A stretch of DNA of 64,000 bases from Anthostomella pinea (Eukaryota; Ascomycota; Sordariomycetes; Xylariales; Xylariaceae). The notes beneath the pieces were generated by a model that saw only the letters and a program-made list of their open reading frames with translations, did not search any database and was not told where the DNA came from. Made by a program: the position numbers and the translations under genes. The stretch covers positions 2,728,001-2,792,000 of the forward strand of contig CAUWAG010000020.1 of NCBI GenBank assembly GCA_963556695.1. The letters are read 5' to 3'. This document shows, one piece after another, positions 9,600 to 23,600 of the stretch; position 1 is the first letter of the stretch; the number at the start of each line of letters is the position of its first letter.

Positions 9600-12580
9600 T
9601 TGTTAATTCTTACTATTTATTTAAATATACATAACGTTATCGGTTAATAATATAAAAAGCCCTCGATTTGAAAACAAAACTATTTAATTACTTTATGAGT
9701 AATTACTTATATAATAAATACGTAAGGAAATGATTAATTTATTAATAAAAAAATCTATAAGTAATTAAGTAACTAACATTATATACGTAATAAGCGCTTT
9801 AATAATACTTAAATATACTAAACGTTTATTTATTATTTACGCGTTTTACTTTATTATTTCGACCGTATCATAACTTTAATACTAATAAAGCTGGCTTATA
9901 ATACAGAAAGCTAATTACGTAGTGAATACCGTTATATTATTTCAGTAGTTAAATAGTTCGGTCCCGTTACTTTAACACGAAATTTGTCGACTATGAATTA
10001 AATATACGCGCTAGTATACGCACCGACATTTACTTTTAAATTTGAAATAGTAAAGGTTTTTAAGAAATATAAAAACCATCTAATAACTTTTCGATTTGTC
10101 TCAAATTTCTTTAACTTCTAAAACATAGACAGTTTCAACATTTTATCGTTTGATATATTTTTAGAACATAAATGTTTTATAACCAAATTTTCGTTTAAAC
10201 AAATTCAAAAGGAGTGTATAATAATATGAAACTATTAAAAAGTTTAATAAAAGAACTATTTACATTTATAATATTTAAATATAATAGGTGATTTATTTTA
10301 ATAACAAGTAAAATCTATAAATTATTTATTACGGTTAAGCTTAAATAATGGAACTATAAAATATAAAATGTTGATTATAAAATGAGATTTCTTATGACCT
10401 TTATTTGAATGTATAGCGTACATTTTAAATACGCCCAGTTTCTCTTAAATATTTAACATGTATGTAAGTTAATTTCTTCTTATATTTAATATATCTTATT
10501 GTTTTATCAGCTATTAAACTATTATATCTTCTAAACTATAACTTATATATGATATATCAGCTTTTAACGTTATATATATGTTAATTTTTTGCCGTTAATA
10601 CTTTTATAATTCTTAAAGAATAATACGCTTTGTTCGTAATGAAAAGCAAAGTTTCCATATATTATCTAAAATAATTCCGATTTATAATATTTCGGCCGCT
10701 TTTTTAATTGAAGGCTTTTCAAAGGTTTCACCGGTTTAAATTCTCGATATTATAATCATTTAACTTTAACTAAATTAATTCTACCTATGTTCATAAGACG
10801 GTTTTAATTTTTATTCATCTGTTTATCATTAGCTTTCTTTATAATTTTATGTCCTAACATCATTCTATTAAAACATAATTTATAAAGGGTATTAACCAAC
10901 ATTTCTGTAACGTTAAAACTTGTATGGTAATAATATTTTAATAAATCATGTTACTTATTAAGTTTCGTCGAGTTTTATATTATAACCGTCTTTATTAAAT
11001 GTTAAAGGTTTAGTCTTACAATGTTTAGGACGTTATGTTATAGTTTAACATTAATTATAATAATAACAAGGTGAAAATAGAGAAAAAAGTTAGCTAAAGT
11101 ATAGTATACGTATACTTACTTTATATAGTGGTTCCTTATTTTATTCTATTTGTATATAACTTAATAAGTTATTTAACTGAGTAAACTTAACTAATTAAAT
11201 AAACCGTTATATCTTTTTTAACTTTAAGCTATTATGTAACATCATGCATTTATAAACATAGTATATCAATAAATAAAAATGTAAGAGATTAAAAACGATT
11301 AAAACCTTTAAAGCTTTTAAAGCTTAGGTTTATAAAAAACTAAACTTAAAAAAAGCGATATAATTTCTCACCGCATTTTTATTTAAGCAGATATTTTGGA
11401 TATATAACGCTGAACGGTAAAATCTAGCTAGTATAACTAATATTTATTTAAATCTTTTTGTTTTTGTTTTATTAAGGCTTTGAATTAAAGCGTAATATAT
11501 TTAAAGTGTATAATCCTTGAGGAAAAGTAGTAAAAGTTTCAACGTAAAGAGTAGCTGTTAACAATTATATATAATCGTCGTATATAATTAAGTTTAGTAA
11601 AAGTGTATGTAACATTTTGAAGAATATTTATACGTAAGATTAGCTATAGTATTAATAAGGGTCGAAATATTATAAGAGGAAAGTTATATCAATAATAGGA
11701 AAATAATCGAAGGATTACGAAAGATTATTTTGAAAAGAGACGTACGTGCGTGTTTTTTAAAGATTAAAAATAGTACTTTTTTACATACGATATAAAATAT
11801 AATCTACTATATAATAGAAAATCCTTATAATTGAAAAAAAAAGGAGCTTAGCCGGTATACATATCTCGTAAGTATTAAATTAGAAATAGTTAATTACTCG
11901 CGTAATTAAAATAATAAATAATAAAGTTAAACGTAAATAACTTGTTTTTATATATAACGTTTCTTAAAACCACTTTTAAGTAACAAAAAAGTAATTAGTG
12001 CTCAGGGGTTTATCGGTTACTGTTTAAAAATCTAGCCGTAAAAGGCGTAAAAATAAAGCAATAAAAGATAATAAAACGAATATTTAATGAAGAACTCGTA
12101 ATAAAGCGAAAATGCCGTAAGAATTAAAGATTTATATATACTTATAATAAGAAGGGAAAAAAGCGCAACAAACCTATTAAAGGGCGAAAAAGGAATAACC
12201 AACCGACGTAAAGAGCGTATATAGCGATAAAAAAGTAACCAAATAAATAAATACGGTGGAAATGTTTTATAATTACGAAAAGATAGCTTAACGACGTAGA
12301 AATTACGTAATAACTATGAAAAGGTCGAAATGAATAGTATTTAATATTAAATCCGTCTAATAACTACAAAAAGGGTTAAATATAATATTAAATGTAATAA
12401 GAATATTTTAATAAAACCCTGTATTATTATTATAGAACCTTACGGCATTATATTCGTAGCGATATATAAAACAAATATTTTCATAGTGTATATAAATAGG
12501 TTCGAATCTTTTTACCGGTAGCTAAGAAGGCAAACGTGCTTTATTTGATATTTTAAAAAAGACTATTCGTTTAATAATAT
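9600..12580. repeat. AT-rich RIP-mutated DNA, probable degraded transposons
   Basis: About 3 kb with the RIP composition and no intact ORF. Short coding echoes are likely, since such DNA is usually mutated retrotransposon, but I could not assign a domain. Confidence 0.6.
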
Positions 12581-12582
12581 TA

Positions 12583-12989
12583 ACGTAGATGACAAGCGAG
12601 CTGCGAGGTGGGGCTTCCATAAAAAAAAAGTCGGTGCGCTAAGTTTTAACTTGACGGGAAAAAATCGGAAAGATCTCGGACATTTTTTTTAAAGGTTTAT
12701 AACTTGAAAAATACATCAATGTCACTTTTTCTAGGTTTATAGCTATTTTATTTCAAGATTTATCCCAAAATACGCTAAAATTACCCTTGTAAAACGGCTT
12801 TTTTAAGATGCACAAGCTATTAACTCAGTAAAAAACAATTGCTATATATCATTATTATCTATAGAAAAGGCTACGTTAAGTGCAGCAGGTCGGAGATTTT
12901 CCCGATTTTTTTTTAAATGTAGACGCACGGTTACGCATCGACTTTTTCTGTATCAAAGCCGCACCTCGCAGCTCGCTTGTTATCTACGT
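12583..12989. mobile_element. MITE, 407 bp, with Fot-like transposon ends and TA duplication
   Basis: Left end ACGTAGATGACAAGCGAGCT, right end its near-perfect inverse, with inverted repeats of about 50 bp continuing through GCGAGGTG and the GGCTT region, flanked by TA (12581-12582 and 12990-12991). The inner arms also match inversely (ATCGGAAAGATCTCGGAC near 12663 against the region near 12885-12905), so most of the element can fold back. The first 20 bp match the end of the Fot-like transposon at 24426 at 18 positions. It has no coding capacity. Differences between arms are mostly G-to-A/C-to-T, i.e. mild RIP. Confidence 0.85.
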
Positions 12990-12991
12990 TA

Positions 12992-15300
12992 TGCCGTATT
13001 CGTTTATTATATATTAACGCTTATAAAAGGCTTTATTTAATCTTTTTTGTTGCTAGATTTTTAACACTTCTAATATAATAGTGTGGTTTACGTGCTTAGG
13101 CGTTATATAGGTAAAAGCTAGGCTTGTTATAATAAGCTTATTTAAAGCATAAAAGCGTGTATGTTTATTATTTTAACACGTAGCGACCTATGAAAGGAAT
13201 GATTTTCGTAGTATACGTTATTAAATTGATATCTTTTTACCGGAGTTAGTAAGGCTAGCGTATTATATTTATATCAGAATTCAATATTCATTATAGAAAT
13301 AAAAAGGTAAAAAAAAACCTAGTTAAGGTGAAATATACATATATTTACTTTATATAATGGTTTTTTTTTTTTACGCAGCTTGATAAATTACCCATTTGAA
13401 TAGAGATATTTAGTAAGTTAAACAGGTATATTGATGTTTAATAAACTACTTTGTTTTAATTTAAAAATATAGGTTTCAAATACTTATTTTCTTTGTATAT
13501 AAACTCTTCTATGAATATTGAGTTCATATATGATATGTCGGTTTTGTTAAAACGTTTATTTAAAATAACTTTTACAATATCTCGTTATATAATATATAAT
13601 ATCCAGCGTAAAAAAGGCCTTTTTAATTTTATATAGTAGATTTTATATTTACCTTTTTACATTGAATTTGGAAGCTTTCCATTATTGAAGTAAATATAAC
13701 ACGCATTTTAACATATAAAACTATTTAAATATTAAAAAAACTAAATATATTTAATAAACTTAGGTTTGTACTTTTAATATCAAAATATATCTTTAACGTT
13801 TAAATATCTGATATATTTTGACGGCTTAAATATCAAATTATCAAAATATTTACGTAAATTCTCGAAATAAAACCATTCAAACTTTCACTATTAATTAAAT
13901 AACTCTAATGAAAATGAGTGTTAAATCAAGCGATAAGTGAAGCTTTTTAATGTGTTTTTATGCGGGCTTTAACGGCATATGTAAGTATGTAACGCCTTTG
14001 ACGGCATGTGTAAGCAGTGACGGCAAAGGATTTTTATTATTATTTATTTATTTATCTAAACAACTTGGTTATAATTATATAATGCTAATAACTTATAAAA
14101 CAATTAAATCCATCATCAAAGCGGTTGATTATCGTATTAAAATCTTTTTTAAAAAACTTGTTAATGTTAAAACTAAACTTCTAACAATATCTATTAACTA
14201 AATAAACTATTCGTTGTATTGCCTTTTAAATAAAATTAGGAGCGTATTAAATTTTAATTTTAATTTAACGAGCTATCTTCCAAAATTTGGGTTTAAAAAA
14301 ACATTTTTTTTAAGAAAGACCAATCAAGCTCTTTGTTTAAATACCTTAATTAGAAAATATCTCATTTATCATTTATTACTACATCGTATAATAAAAAAGG
14401 GGTAAAAGATTTTATACATGGAAAATTTCTAGGCGTAATTTATAACAAATATCGTTTTCGCTAAGACATTAGCTTCATATAAGTCGTTATAGAATATTTT
14501 AAAAAGGTTCGGGACTGTAATTGGATTAAAACATAATGTAAATAAGACAAATTTCAAAGAAGGATTAATCATAACAAATAAATTATTATGACCGCTACTA
14601 TGTTTTATTACATTCTTAAATTTAATAATAAAATCTTTTTAAGTCCCGTTAAGAATTGGGAAAAAATCAATAATTTCAAAATCTTGTTACGAAACTGATT
14701 CATTGGTTTATAATTATAATTATTAATATATGTATCTTTAAAATGTTGAAGATTTAGCTACTAATATCGATTTCCGATTAATTAACGCCTTTTATTTCGT
14801 CCCGGTTTCGCTGTAATTACTATGTATATATTCGTTCTATTAGGTTAAATATAATGAAACGATTAGGATAAAACATTAAATAATTCATTAAAATTGAATT
14901 GAAGATCTAATGGCTATCCGTTTTTTTCGGTAATTATTAGAAAAATAAATGTTTTTAATTACTTGCAATATTTTATGTATTAAACCGATTAAAATTTCTC
15001 CCTAAAATTAACATTATTTAAAACGAAAACCTCGGTTATTAATATAAAGTAAATGTAATCACGATCTATTAGCCCGATTAAATAAATATACTTTAAGAAT
15101 ATTACATAAAAACTTTTTTTAATCGTTTTATTCTTAATTATATATTTTAATATCTCTTTTTTTTTGCAAATAACGTATCGATTAGAATATTCTACAATTT
15201 AAGTCGATATATCACTATGAAATTATATTAAAAAGTCAACTTTTACTGTTTAATTTAACGTAAAGTAAACAAACGTTTCGTATTCAAATAATTCAAATCT
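12992..15300. repeat. AT-rich RIP-mutated DNA, probably part of a gypsy element
   Basis: It contains a member of a three-copy dispersed repeat (13930-14035) and a frame at 14214-14405 whose decayed peptide (FGFKKTFFLRKTNQA) resembles that at 40482-40676 (FGFNKAFLLKEINKA). This suggests that 14-16 kb and 40.4-42.5 kb are related element copies. No functional ORF. Confidence 0.5.
13930..14035 (+). repeat. Dispersed repeat, copy 1 of 3
   Basis: The core GCGATAAGTGAAGCTTTTTA, then ATGTGTTTTTATGCGGGC and AACGGCATATGTAAG, recurs inverted at 27960-28055 and directly at 58570-58650. It may be an end or UTR of one retrotransposon family. Confidence 0.55.
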
Positions 15301-15379
15301 GATCATTTTATAATAACCCGTAAAGCTTCGTTTAATTCATAATCCGATTAATTCAAGCCTTTTAACCATTAAACCGTTT

Positions 15380-15720
15380 ATAATAATAAGTTTTCTTCTT
15401 CGAATACATTATGATTAAGCTCGACGTTTTACATTATCTTCAGAAAAGTTTTTAGATATTATGATTTAATAAAGAATACCCGCTATGATATAACATTCAT
15501 AATATTGATATATAAAAGGGCTGATTTAAATTAACGTTATATAATTAAAAGAAAACTAATTAAATACTAATGCGATTAATAAAGTTTATCTAAGTTTTTT
15601 AAATGCAAGTTAATCTTTTCTCGTTTATAAGAAGTTAATATTTACACGTATAAATTTATTAAAACGTTTGATAATTTGCTAATGATTTTTATTAACCTTG
15701 CGGTAAAAATTATAAAACTT
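15380..15720 (-). pseudogene. Ty3/gypsy reverse transcriptase-RNase H remnant (RIP-mutated)
   Basis: Minus strand 15717-15695 reads FYNFYRK, matching the gypsy RT motif of the form F.NFYRRFI. About 290 bp further along the same strand, 15422-15385 reads ELNHNVFEEENLL, matching the RNase H motif of the form AELNY.I.DKELL. Spacing and order fit gypsy pol. Multiple stops, nearly all TAA/TAG from C-to-T/G-to-A change, break the frame. The same motifs in the same orientation recur at 41.85-42.18 kb. Confidence 0.7.
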
Positions 15721-18558
15721 AAAAAAGAAAGAACGCTTTCTAAAAAGGCTTTACTTTTTTTATTAAAATATAATTTATATATATTACTAATACGGAAGAT
15801 AAAGCTTAAAGGCTTGTTCTAAATAACATAAGATTTATATTTATTGAGGACGGCTTATAGCCTTATTTTGTAAGAAATATAGAAGACTTTTGAAACGTCT
15901 TTTCCGTCATCCTCTTTGTTACTTTAAAAAATTTAAACTTTTTAATATATATAATATAAAAGTTACTAAAATATTGAGAAATAATATAGTTCATATGACA
16001 TGAAAAACAGAAAGTTTATTGAAGAATTTAAAAGGTAAAACATTATAACGATATATATTATATTAAGTTTAAAACGTAATAATATGTTTATTTTTATATA
16101 ATATAGATGTCCTAAAAAGGCTGATTAATATTCATCTTTGAAAACCCTTTATTTAATTTAGATGAGAAAAGGTTTTTTAGTTGTTAAAAGTGTATAGTGG
16201 GCTTTTAATACAATAGAATTTAAGTTGTAGTAATGTGTATAAAGACGAAAGCTATTATTAGTTTTTCGAGTAAAAAAGTAAAAGCAGCTTAAAAAGCCAA
16301 CAAAAGATTAATAATTCCCTTTTTAAAAGAATTAACGACGATATGTTTTAATTCTGTTTAAACATATCTTATATGATCAAAACTAGTCTAATTCTCAAAG
16401 ATTTAAAGTTAAATTAAGCTTATAACTGACATTAAAACCATAAACAAAAACTTCTCGGCCTAAACTATATTAAGAATATTAACATAGTCGTATTATTATT
16501 TCTAAATAAGTTCATAAGCTTATTGTTTTAAGTCGTCATTATTATCGTTCAATTAACACTTTTCATAAGTAATAATATACGTAATTGTTGAAAAGTGATA
16601 ACGTTACATTTCATTGCTTTTCTTTTTAATAATAATAAAAAGGGTACGGATTTTGTTATTGCTAATTTAAGAAAGCGATAGCGATACTAGCCGATATCGT
16701 CGCGTTTTATGAAGTATAGTTTTCAAGCGTTATATTAGATTTAATTCAATATAAAGGGTTAAACCCAGGTCTAAATTAATATACAGGGCTTTATAAGCGA
16801 AAAGTTTCATGAGTTATCGTTATAATACCTATAGTTCAAATTCTGGTTTATATATTCAATGTTCAATCGGATTCTTAATGTACGGTTATATAGTAGTTAA
16901 AAATTGACAAATGCAGCTTCAAACGAAAATCTTGTTTTTATTTACGAATTAAATTTCTCAATTTATAATTAAGTAGGTTTAAAAAAAGGCTGTTATAGTT
17001 TACATAGCTATTTATTCATATATAAAGGAAGGAAAAAAAGAAGTATTTTCTAAGTTTTTAAGTTTTTTGGGATTTTATTATGAATCATAGAAGGTATTTT
17101 TTTAATTTGAAATTAAGTTATGTATGATTTAAACTTAACAATTTCCAAAATATCAGATAAGGTTATATATATAAACCTTTTATAAATATATTTTCAAAAG
17201 CGTTAAGATATAAGGAAAACCCGGGTTATTAAACTTTAAGCCGTAAAAGGTTTGAGAAGTCGATTAAGAGGATATTACTAAATTTAAAAATCGTAAAAAG
17301 GGATTTAACATTAAAAGTTATTTTTGTTATAATAGGATTTTATATTGGGATTAACTTTAGAATGAAAAGTATAAAATTAAGTATAAGAAGTTATTTGAGG
17401 CTTAAAATAAGGGCTTTTTATTCGTAAAGGGTTAGTAGTTTAAAAGGGATAAATCGCTGTTTAAATAAGTGGCTTAAAGCTTTCACTAACCGTTACTTAA
17501 AGAGGTAGCTATTTAATTAATATATAACGCCCGATTATTATTACACACTTTATTCAGTTTTTTTTTTTAAATTAAGTATACTAAAAACAATAAAACCGTT
17601 TATAACAACTATGTATATTTTTATACCTTATAACCGTTTTAGAAATGTACGTAACAGTATTTTAATTCATTTATTATTACATTCTTATTATAATTAATAT
17701 AAATCCTTTCTTTAATTTACGAAAAGCTTATACGAAACACTTGATTAATTTATTTATTATAAAATAAACCGAATTCACTAATCATCAAGGCTAGCGAGTT
17801 ATTATGTTTTAAACGTAGTTATAGATGTATTAAAAAGCTAGGTAAAGCGGGGAATTACAAAAATAAACGTTAATATGCTACTCTTAATAAATAAAACGAA
17901 GTTTCAAGGTATTTAAGGATTAAATTAATTATAAAACATTATTGATATGAGCTTGTTAACCCTAAATTCGAAAATAAAAACAGCTAATATGAGCTTTATA
18001 ACGGTATGAAATACGCTAGCTGAGAAAATAACGAAAATAAATTTGCTGTTCATAAGAAATTAGAAAGATTTCTTTTACTTTTTAAACATAGATTTTTATA
18101 AGTAAACGTCTTAAACAGATGCAAAAAGCAGCTTTTTACAAATTAAATCGTCAGCTTATTTTCTATAAAAAAAAAACGTAATCGACGGTTTTAAAAACCG
18201 TAAATCGGTTTTGGGTCAACCTAAGAAAATTACAAGCGCGTTTAAACAAAACGTAATATATATACATAAGTTTTTATAAAGTTCTTCAAAAAGTATTGAA
18301 TATTGATGATAATAAAATTGGACAGTTGATGTTTTGAATTTAAATAGCGTTTAATCTAACTTTAAGAATTATAAGCCATTTTTACGAAAAAATTCAGGTT
18401 TATATTTCATATATAAATAAAGCAACTATTGGCATTATTCTATTAAAAGACGAAGTTTTCAACGCCTTTCGTTTAAAAAATTAGCTTTTTTACAAAGCGT
18501 CGAAAATCTCGTACAGTTTATTACACAATATAAATTACGTTAATCGTAATTAATTTCC
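15721..18558. repeat. AT-rich RIP-mutated DNA, probable retrotransposon sequence
   Basis: Continuous RIP-type composition; no intact frame. Probably contains the remaining pol and gag parts of the minus-strand gypsy relic at 15.4-15.7 kb, but no motif was secure. Confidence 0.5.
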
Positions 18559-18572
18559 AAACCTTTTTCTTA

Positions 18573-18724
18573 TGTTTGTTTGTTTTGTATTTAACGTGGG
18601 GGGTTACTCCTCAGTAGTGCAAACCACGCCTCCCAGAGCCTCTGCATCGCAGGGTTGTGGAGGTATCAAGATAATAAGTGCAGTCAGTCCCGCTCACGAG
18701 CCCATCCCCGTTGTTGCGGCGAAA
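18573..18724 (-). mobile_element. 5'-truncated LINE 3' end with 14-bp target-site duplication
   Basis: A GC-balanced 152-bp island; its reverse complement matches 47310-47440 (the 3' UTR of the LINE fragment) almost base for base. The 3' tail, at the left, is an (AAAC)n-like run. AAACCTTTTTCTTA flanks it at 18559-18572 and 18725-18738, a 14-bp duplication expected of target-primed reverse transcription. No coding sequence remains. Confidence 0.9.
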
Positions 18725-18738
18725 AAACCTTTTTCTTA

Positions 18739-20400
18739 ATTCAATATATAACGAGTATTTAAAATTTTAAGCCCGCCTTTTAATCCTTTTAACTTACTCG
18801 ATACGAGCTTATCAAACTATTTAAATAAAAAATAGTGTTACTTCTAACGTTAGTACCGGTATATAAAAAGTCTATAAATATCAAAATCTCGCTTAAGATA
18901 AGCTGAAAAACAACAAGTCGCTTAAAAATAGCCTTTTATTTGGTTTTAATAGCTTTTAAAAAGAACTTAAAAGTTTTCAAATTAAGATAGAAATAACTAG
19001 CTATAAGTTAAATTGAAACCTCATTTAGTTTAATCTTTTAAACTTTAAAGTTATATAAAAGACCGCTTTGAAGCCGACTTAAAGTTAAAATTTAACTTTA
19101 TAAAAGAAAGCGATATAATATTAAAGCTTTTTTTATCGCTCGTATATGTTTATTTAATAAAGAGTTTAAGTGCGGTTTTATTTCAAAGTAACTTACAAAG
19201 CTTACGTACGATAATAATTACCCATTATATATTTATATTACGTAATGACAAAAAAAAATTATGCTTGTCAAAAGTGCGATATTATGTTAGTTACGTATAA
19301 AAACGAGTTAATGTTTTTATTCTTCGAGAAAGCGAGTTTTAAATTTGATTTTTCGATATACTGTTAGAATTCGGTAAGAACTTATAGCTAATAGCCTTTA
19401 AATAAATTGTTAAGCCATTAAATAACACTTCTATACTCGTATTAAAAACGGTTAAATTTAAAGACATCCCGGTTTTAATAATAAACTTTGATTTTAACAA
19501 ATCCGTTTTCATAATTAAAATGATAGTACATCTTTAAATAAACGCCGCAATAATAATAAAAGTAAAACCCGTAACAAACACCTTTCATAGTTTCATCGTA
19601 ACGATTAAAATAGTACTAAGTATTACAATCATAACGAAATGAAGTATACAATAATAGGTTGTTACAACAAGTAAGAAATTTTTTTTTACGTAGCGCATAA
19701 TAATAGTAATAGTAATAAAAATAATAAAGTTAAAGTTTTACAAAAAGCTTTTCATTAGATTTTATAACTATAAACAAAGCTATCAATAAGGCTTGAAAAA
19801 AATTCCCAAGTTAAAAATTTAAATAGTTTGATCAAATCATGGAAAGCAACGGTACTATTAATTTTTGAAAACAATATGAGAAAACTATATATATCAAAGC
19901 ATTCATTATTTATAAATATTATAATATGTTATAAATATTTACCGTTACAATTAAAAAGGGTTTAAACTATCAAGATATCTTTCAAATATTATCATTATAA
20001 ACTTCTGAAGTTAATTGAATTATGTTTAATAATTTTCAAAACGTTAAATTAAAAGTTGTTATTTTTAAAAGTCGTTATATTAAACTCGATATATAATTAT
20101 ATGGGAAATTATAACATTACAGTGTTTTAAAGGGGTTTTGGTGTATAATTCTAGTTTTTGAAAAATTGTTATAATACGTTTGATTAAATTTTAACATGTA
20201 GATTATATAGACTTTAATAAGAATTAAGGCTAAAATAATTCATTTTACTATTCGCTTTAATAATTATTGTTATACCTTAAAAAGACCTGTTTACAAATTA
20301 AAAAGAAAATATTGAACGAAAGTTGAATCTTTTTTACGATAGTAAAAATAATTACTACATACGTAGATTACATATATAATAATAAGGTAATAAAATATCT
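18739..20400. repeat. AT-rich RIP-mutated DNA
   Basis: About 1.7 kb of RIP-type AT-rich sequence with no recognised domain or element ends. Confidence 0.6.
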
Positions 20401-20405
20401 ATTAA

Positions 20406-20622
20406 TGTTACGATTCTCTAAATGTGTTGCAAGGATACAGGGACCCTTATTAACTATCGACGTATAACGAACTCTGGTTGAAGGAAAAGAAAGATCTGGA
20501 GATGCACCCGAGTTGGTGGGCAGCTAGATGTGGGCACTCGTCCCCCACCAGACCCACCAGGGCATGGATCAACCTATGTAAGCATTAAGTGTCAGTCAAT
20601 ACGGTCGTGAAATGGTAACGCG
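20406..20622. mobile_element. Probable solo LTR-like island, 217 bp
   Basis: A GC-balanced island starting TGTTACGATT, with inverted terminal similarity (AATGGTAAC near the right end) and a 5-bp flank duplication ATTAA at 20401-20405 and 20623-20627. The right end reads ...GTAACGCG rather than ...CA, so the exact boundary is uncertain. It could instead be a small inverted-repeat element. Confidence 0.5.
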
Positions 20623-20635
20623 ATTAATATAGAAC

Positions 20636-23600
20636 TATAATACGATTTATGTATCGAAATCTTCTTAATGAAAACTTAATTTAAGAACTTTCTGTATTAG
20701 AATAAAAGCTACTTTGATAACAGTTTATAAGAAAAGGATTATGATAATCCCTGTATTAAGTTCTAAATATTTTGAAAATGTGTTTTTTTCTAATATAAAG
20801 TTAAAAAATCAATCTTGACAAGTTATAATAAAAGCACGTGTTCAAAAGTAAGCGTAAGGTTAAAAGGTTACGTATAGCACTTAAAACTTAGCCTTTTAAC
20901 CTAACTTATTTTTGAATATTAAGAGATATATTATTTAAATATTAAAAGTTGTAAATCAGGACTAAAGTGATAAACAAAATTGTTCTAACGCTAAAAACGT
21001 AATTAACATTTTTTAGTTCATATATATAGCCGTAAAAATGCAAAGCGTTTGTTTTTAAAAAACCTCGTAAGTATTTTAAATATACGAAAACAGTTATTTA
21101 TATGTATTTAAGTCTTTATATGATAATTATATAGAAGTTTTTTCTTGAATATCATTGTTAACGATTATAGGCGTTATTATAACCTAATGTTCTATCTACT
21201 AAAATGTAACGTTTTTAATTATTACAAAATATAAATTATAACATAAGTCTTACGCTTTGAATAATATTAGTTGCTAAAAAGAATTTAAAAAAAAAGGATT
21301 TTTACTTAAACAAAAAGCGTCTAATAAATGTTCTACGGTTTAAAGCGCGTTATATGAAAATCAAAATTCATCACTTTATTTCTTACCGAATAAATAACAT
21401 TAAGACGGCGTTTTGAAATGTAATGTTTGATTTTATATAAAGAAAACTTACGTAAGTAACTTCAAAGTAAATATTTTAAGTTATTTTGAGAATAATATAA
21501 CGCTTTACATAATTATTATTTTCAATTAGACGAATAACTCATATTTAAATAATCGCATTCCAAGCCAAAAAAATTCCATGTAAAATAAACCTTTTTATGA
21601 CTTCTTCGGGTTTTCAAACTCGTTTTAAAAATCAAAGTCTTAATATTTTGCTTTAATTAATAAAAAGTATTATATTATTTTGAAAAGTTTTAAGTATCAA
21701 AAGCTCAAGTTATTTCTTTTTATCATTAAAACATATAAATCTATAGAATCTATTCTATTAAAAGTAGCCGCGACTTGATAACATTGTACGTTTACTTTTT
21801 ATAAATCTATTATGTATAAAAACTTTCTACATCTTTACGATATTATTAAGTTATTACTTTTAACCATTCAAAAATGAATACCGCTTATGATGATTAAAAT
21901 CCATTTTTTTTAAATATCGTATCTAAAACCGTTATGAAAGATAAGAACGCTATAAAACATAAATAAAAACGCCCCAGAAAAGACTATATAACGTATTATA
22001 TTTAAATATTGATTTTTTCAATTTTAATAAGCTTCAAACCGCTTTGGATGTAACTTTAATTTTAAGAAGCGAAAATAACAAAAAAGGCAATTTAATAATT
22101 ACGTTTAATTCTAATTAAAACAACATGAAATGTTATTTCGATCTGAAAACGTCTAACTAATATATATATATTACGAAAAAGCACCCCGTAATTATTACAA
22201 TTTCTAAGTAAACCATTACTATAAAATAAATAAACGTTGAAATTGTCAAAAAGCTTTTGGAAAGTAAGCAACGCTATTTACCTAAATTTAATTAAATCGA
22301 CTTGAATAGTTTTAACGGTAACAAAAACAATTGTTTTTAATAATTGCTTGCTTATAAATTAATAAATGTTAAGATATTTATAGTTTTACCTTTTAAAACG
22401 CTCATAATAAACCAGGCGAAAAGCTATACAGTCTGATAATAATTAAAACGATTCCAATAAGCTTTCAAAGCGTTATGTTTAGCTATAAAGAATCCTTTTT
22501 TTTAATAAGTTATCTAATTGACATAAAATAAATATTTGAAATGTTTTTATTTTTCAACAAATTTAATAAGTTTAAACACGATATCTACGCTTAAAAATGT
22601 AAAGTAAAAGTATCGATTATAACAAAACTATAGCTCTTATAAGGCGTTTAATATTATAAAAATAAAAATAAAGTTTATAACTTTTCAAAATAGTATATCT
22701 TTTAAATCGACTTTATCGCTATATATTTGAACAACAAGTTTTGAAAGCGAACATTTATAAAATAATTTCCAATATTATATAACTATTTTTTGGCTTAATT
22801 TAATTAACCCAAGTTATATTATTATACTAAGAAAAACGTATCTAAACTATTTCAACTATTATATAGCTTCAAGTAATAAAGCGCCATAGAATGAGAAACT
22901 ACGTAAGTTATCTAATAAGCGTAAATTTGAACCATCAACATTAAATAACGTTATTTGTTATAAAATCATTATAGTTAAATAATCGCTTTAAACGTGAAAA
23001 ATTTCTTTCATTTAACCCTAACTCGTAACGCCTTAAAACCCTCATGAAGTTTATTTGAAAACGCGTTAATTATAAAAAAAGCTTTAAATTGATGTTTTTA
23101 CATTCTAATTGTAAAACGCGCTAATAACGGCAATATAAAGTAATAAGCCTAATTGTTTATTTAGGAGTATTAACCCCGATTATTTTTGAACGACTGCCTT
23201 TACACGTTATTAAGTGCGGCTATCGCACGTAGTAATAACATCTCGACCATATAAGTCTCTTATTAATACCTTCATTAATTATGATGCGAAAACCTTTTTA
23301 GCCATGGGCAGGTAGCAAGATTTTAAGCTTGTTACTATTTTTTCTCTTCTTGAAATCAAGCTTATTTGAGGCCTTAACCCGAATTTTGCTTTAAATTATA
23401 GCCCCGATCCGTTTAAAAAAGATCATAATATATTATTCTCGTAATAATACAATTTTTATGATACGTAACATTTTATTCAAGGTTTTTTACAACAGCGTTA
23501 TTTGATTATAACAAGCCTTTTATTTAAAATAACCGCATTTATCATAATAAGCCTAATTCTCCTTTTTATTCATATTTGATTTTTTCTTAATATTAATACC

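Noticed and set aside
12500..12530. GGTTCGAATC near 12505 as a tRNA B-box
   Set aside because: No upstream A-box and no cloverleaf can be formed; a chance match in AT-rich DNA.
13950..14405. ORFs of 83 and 63 codons as small genes
   Set aside because: They lie in a dispersed repeat and a gypsy-like relic and resemble another decayed frame at 40.5 kb, so they are element remnants.
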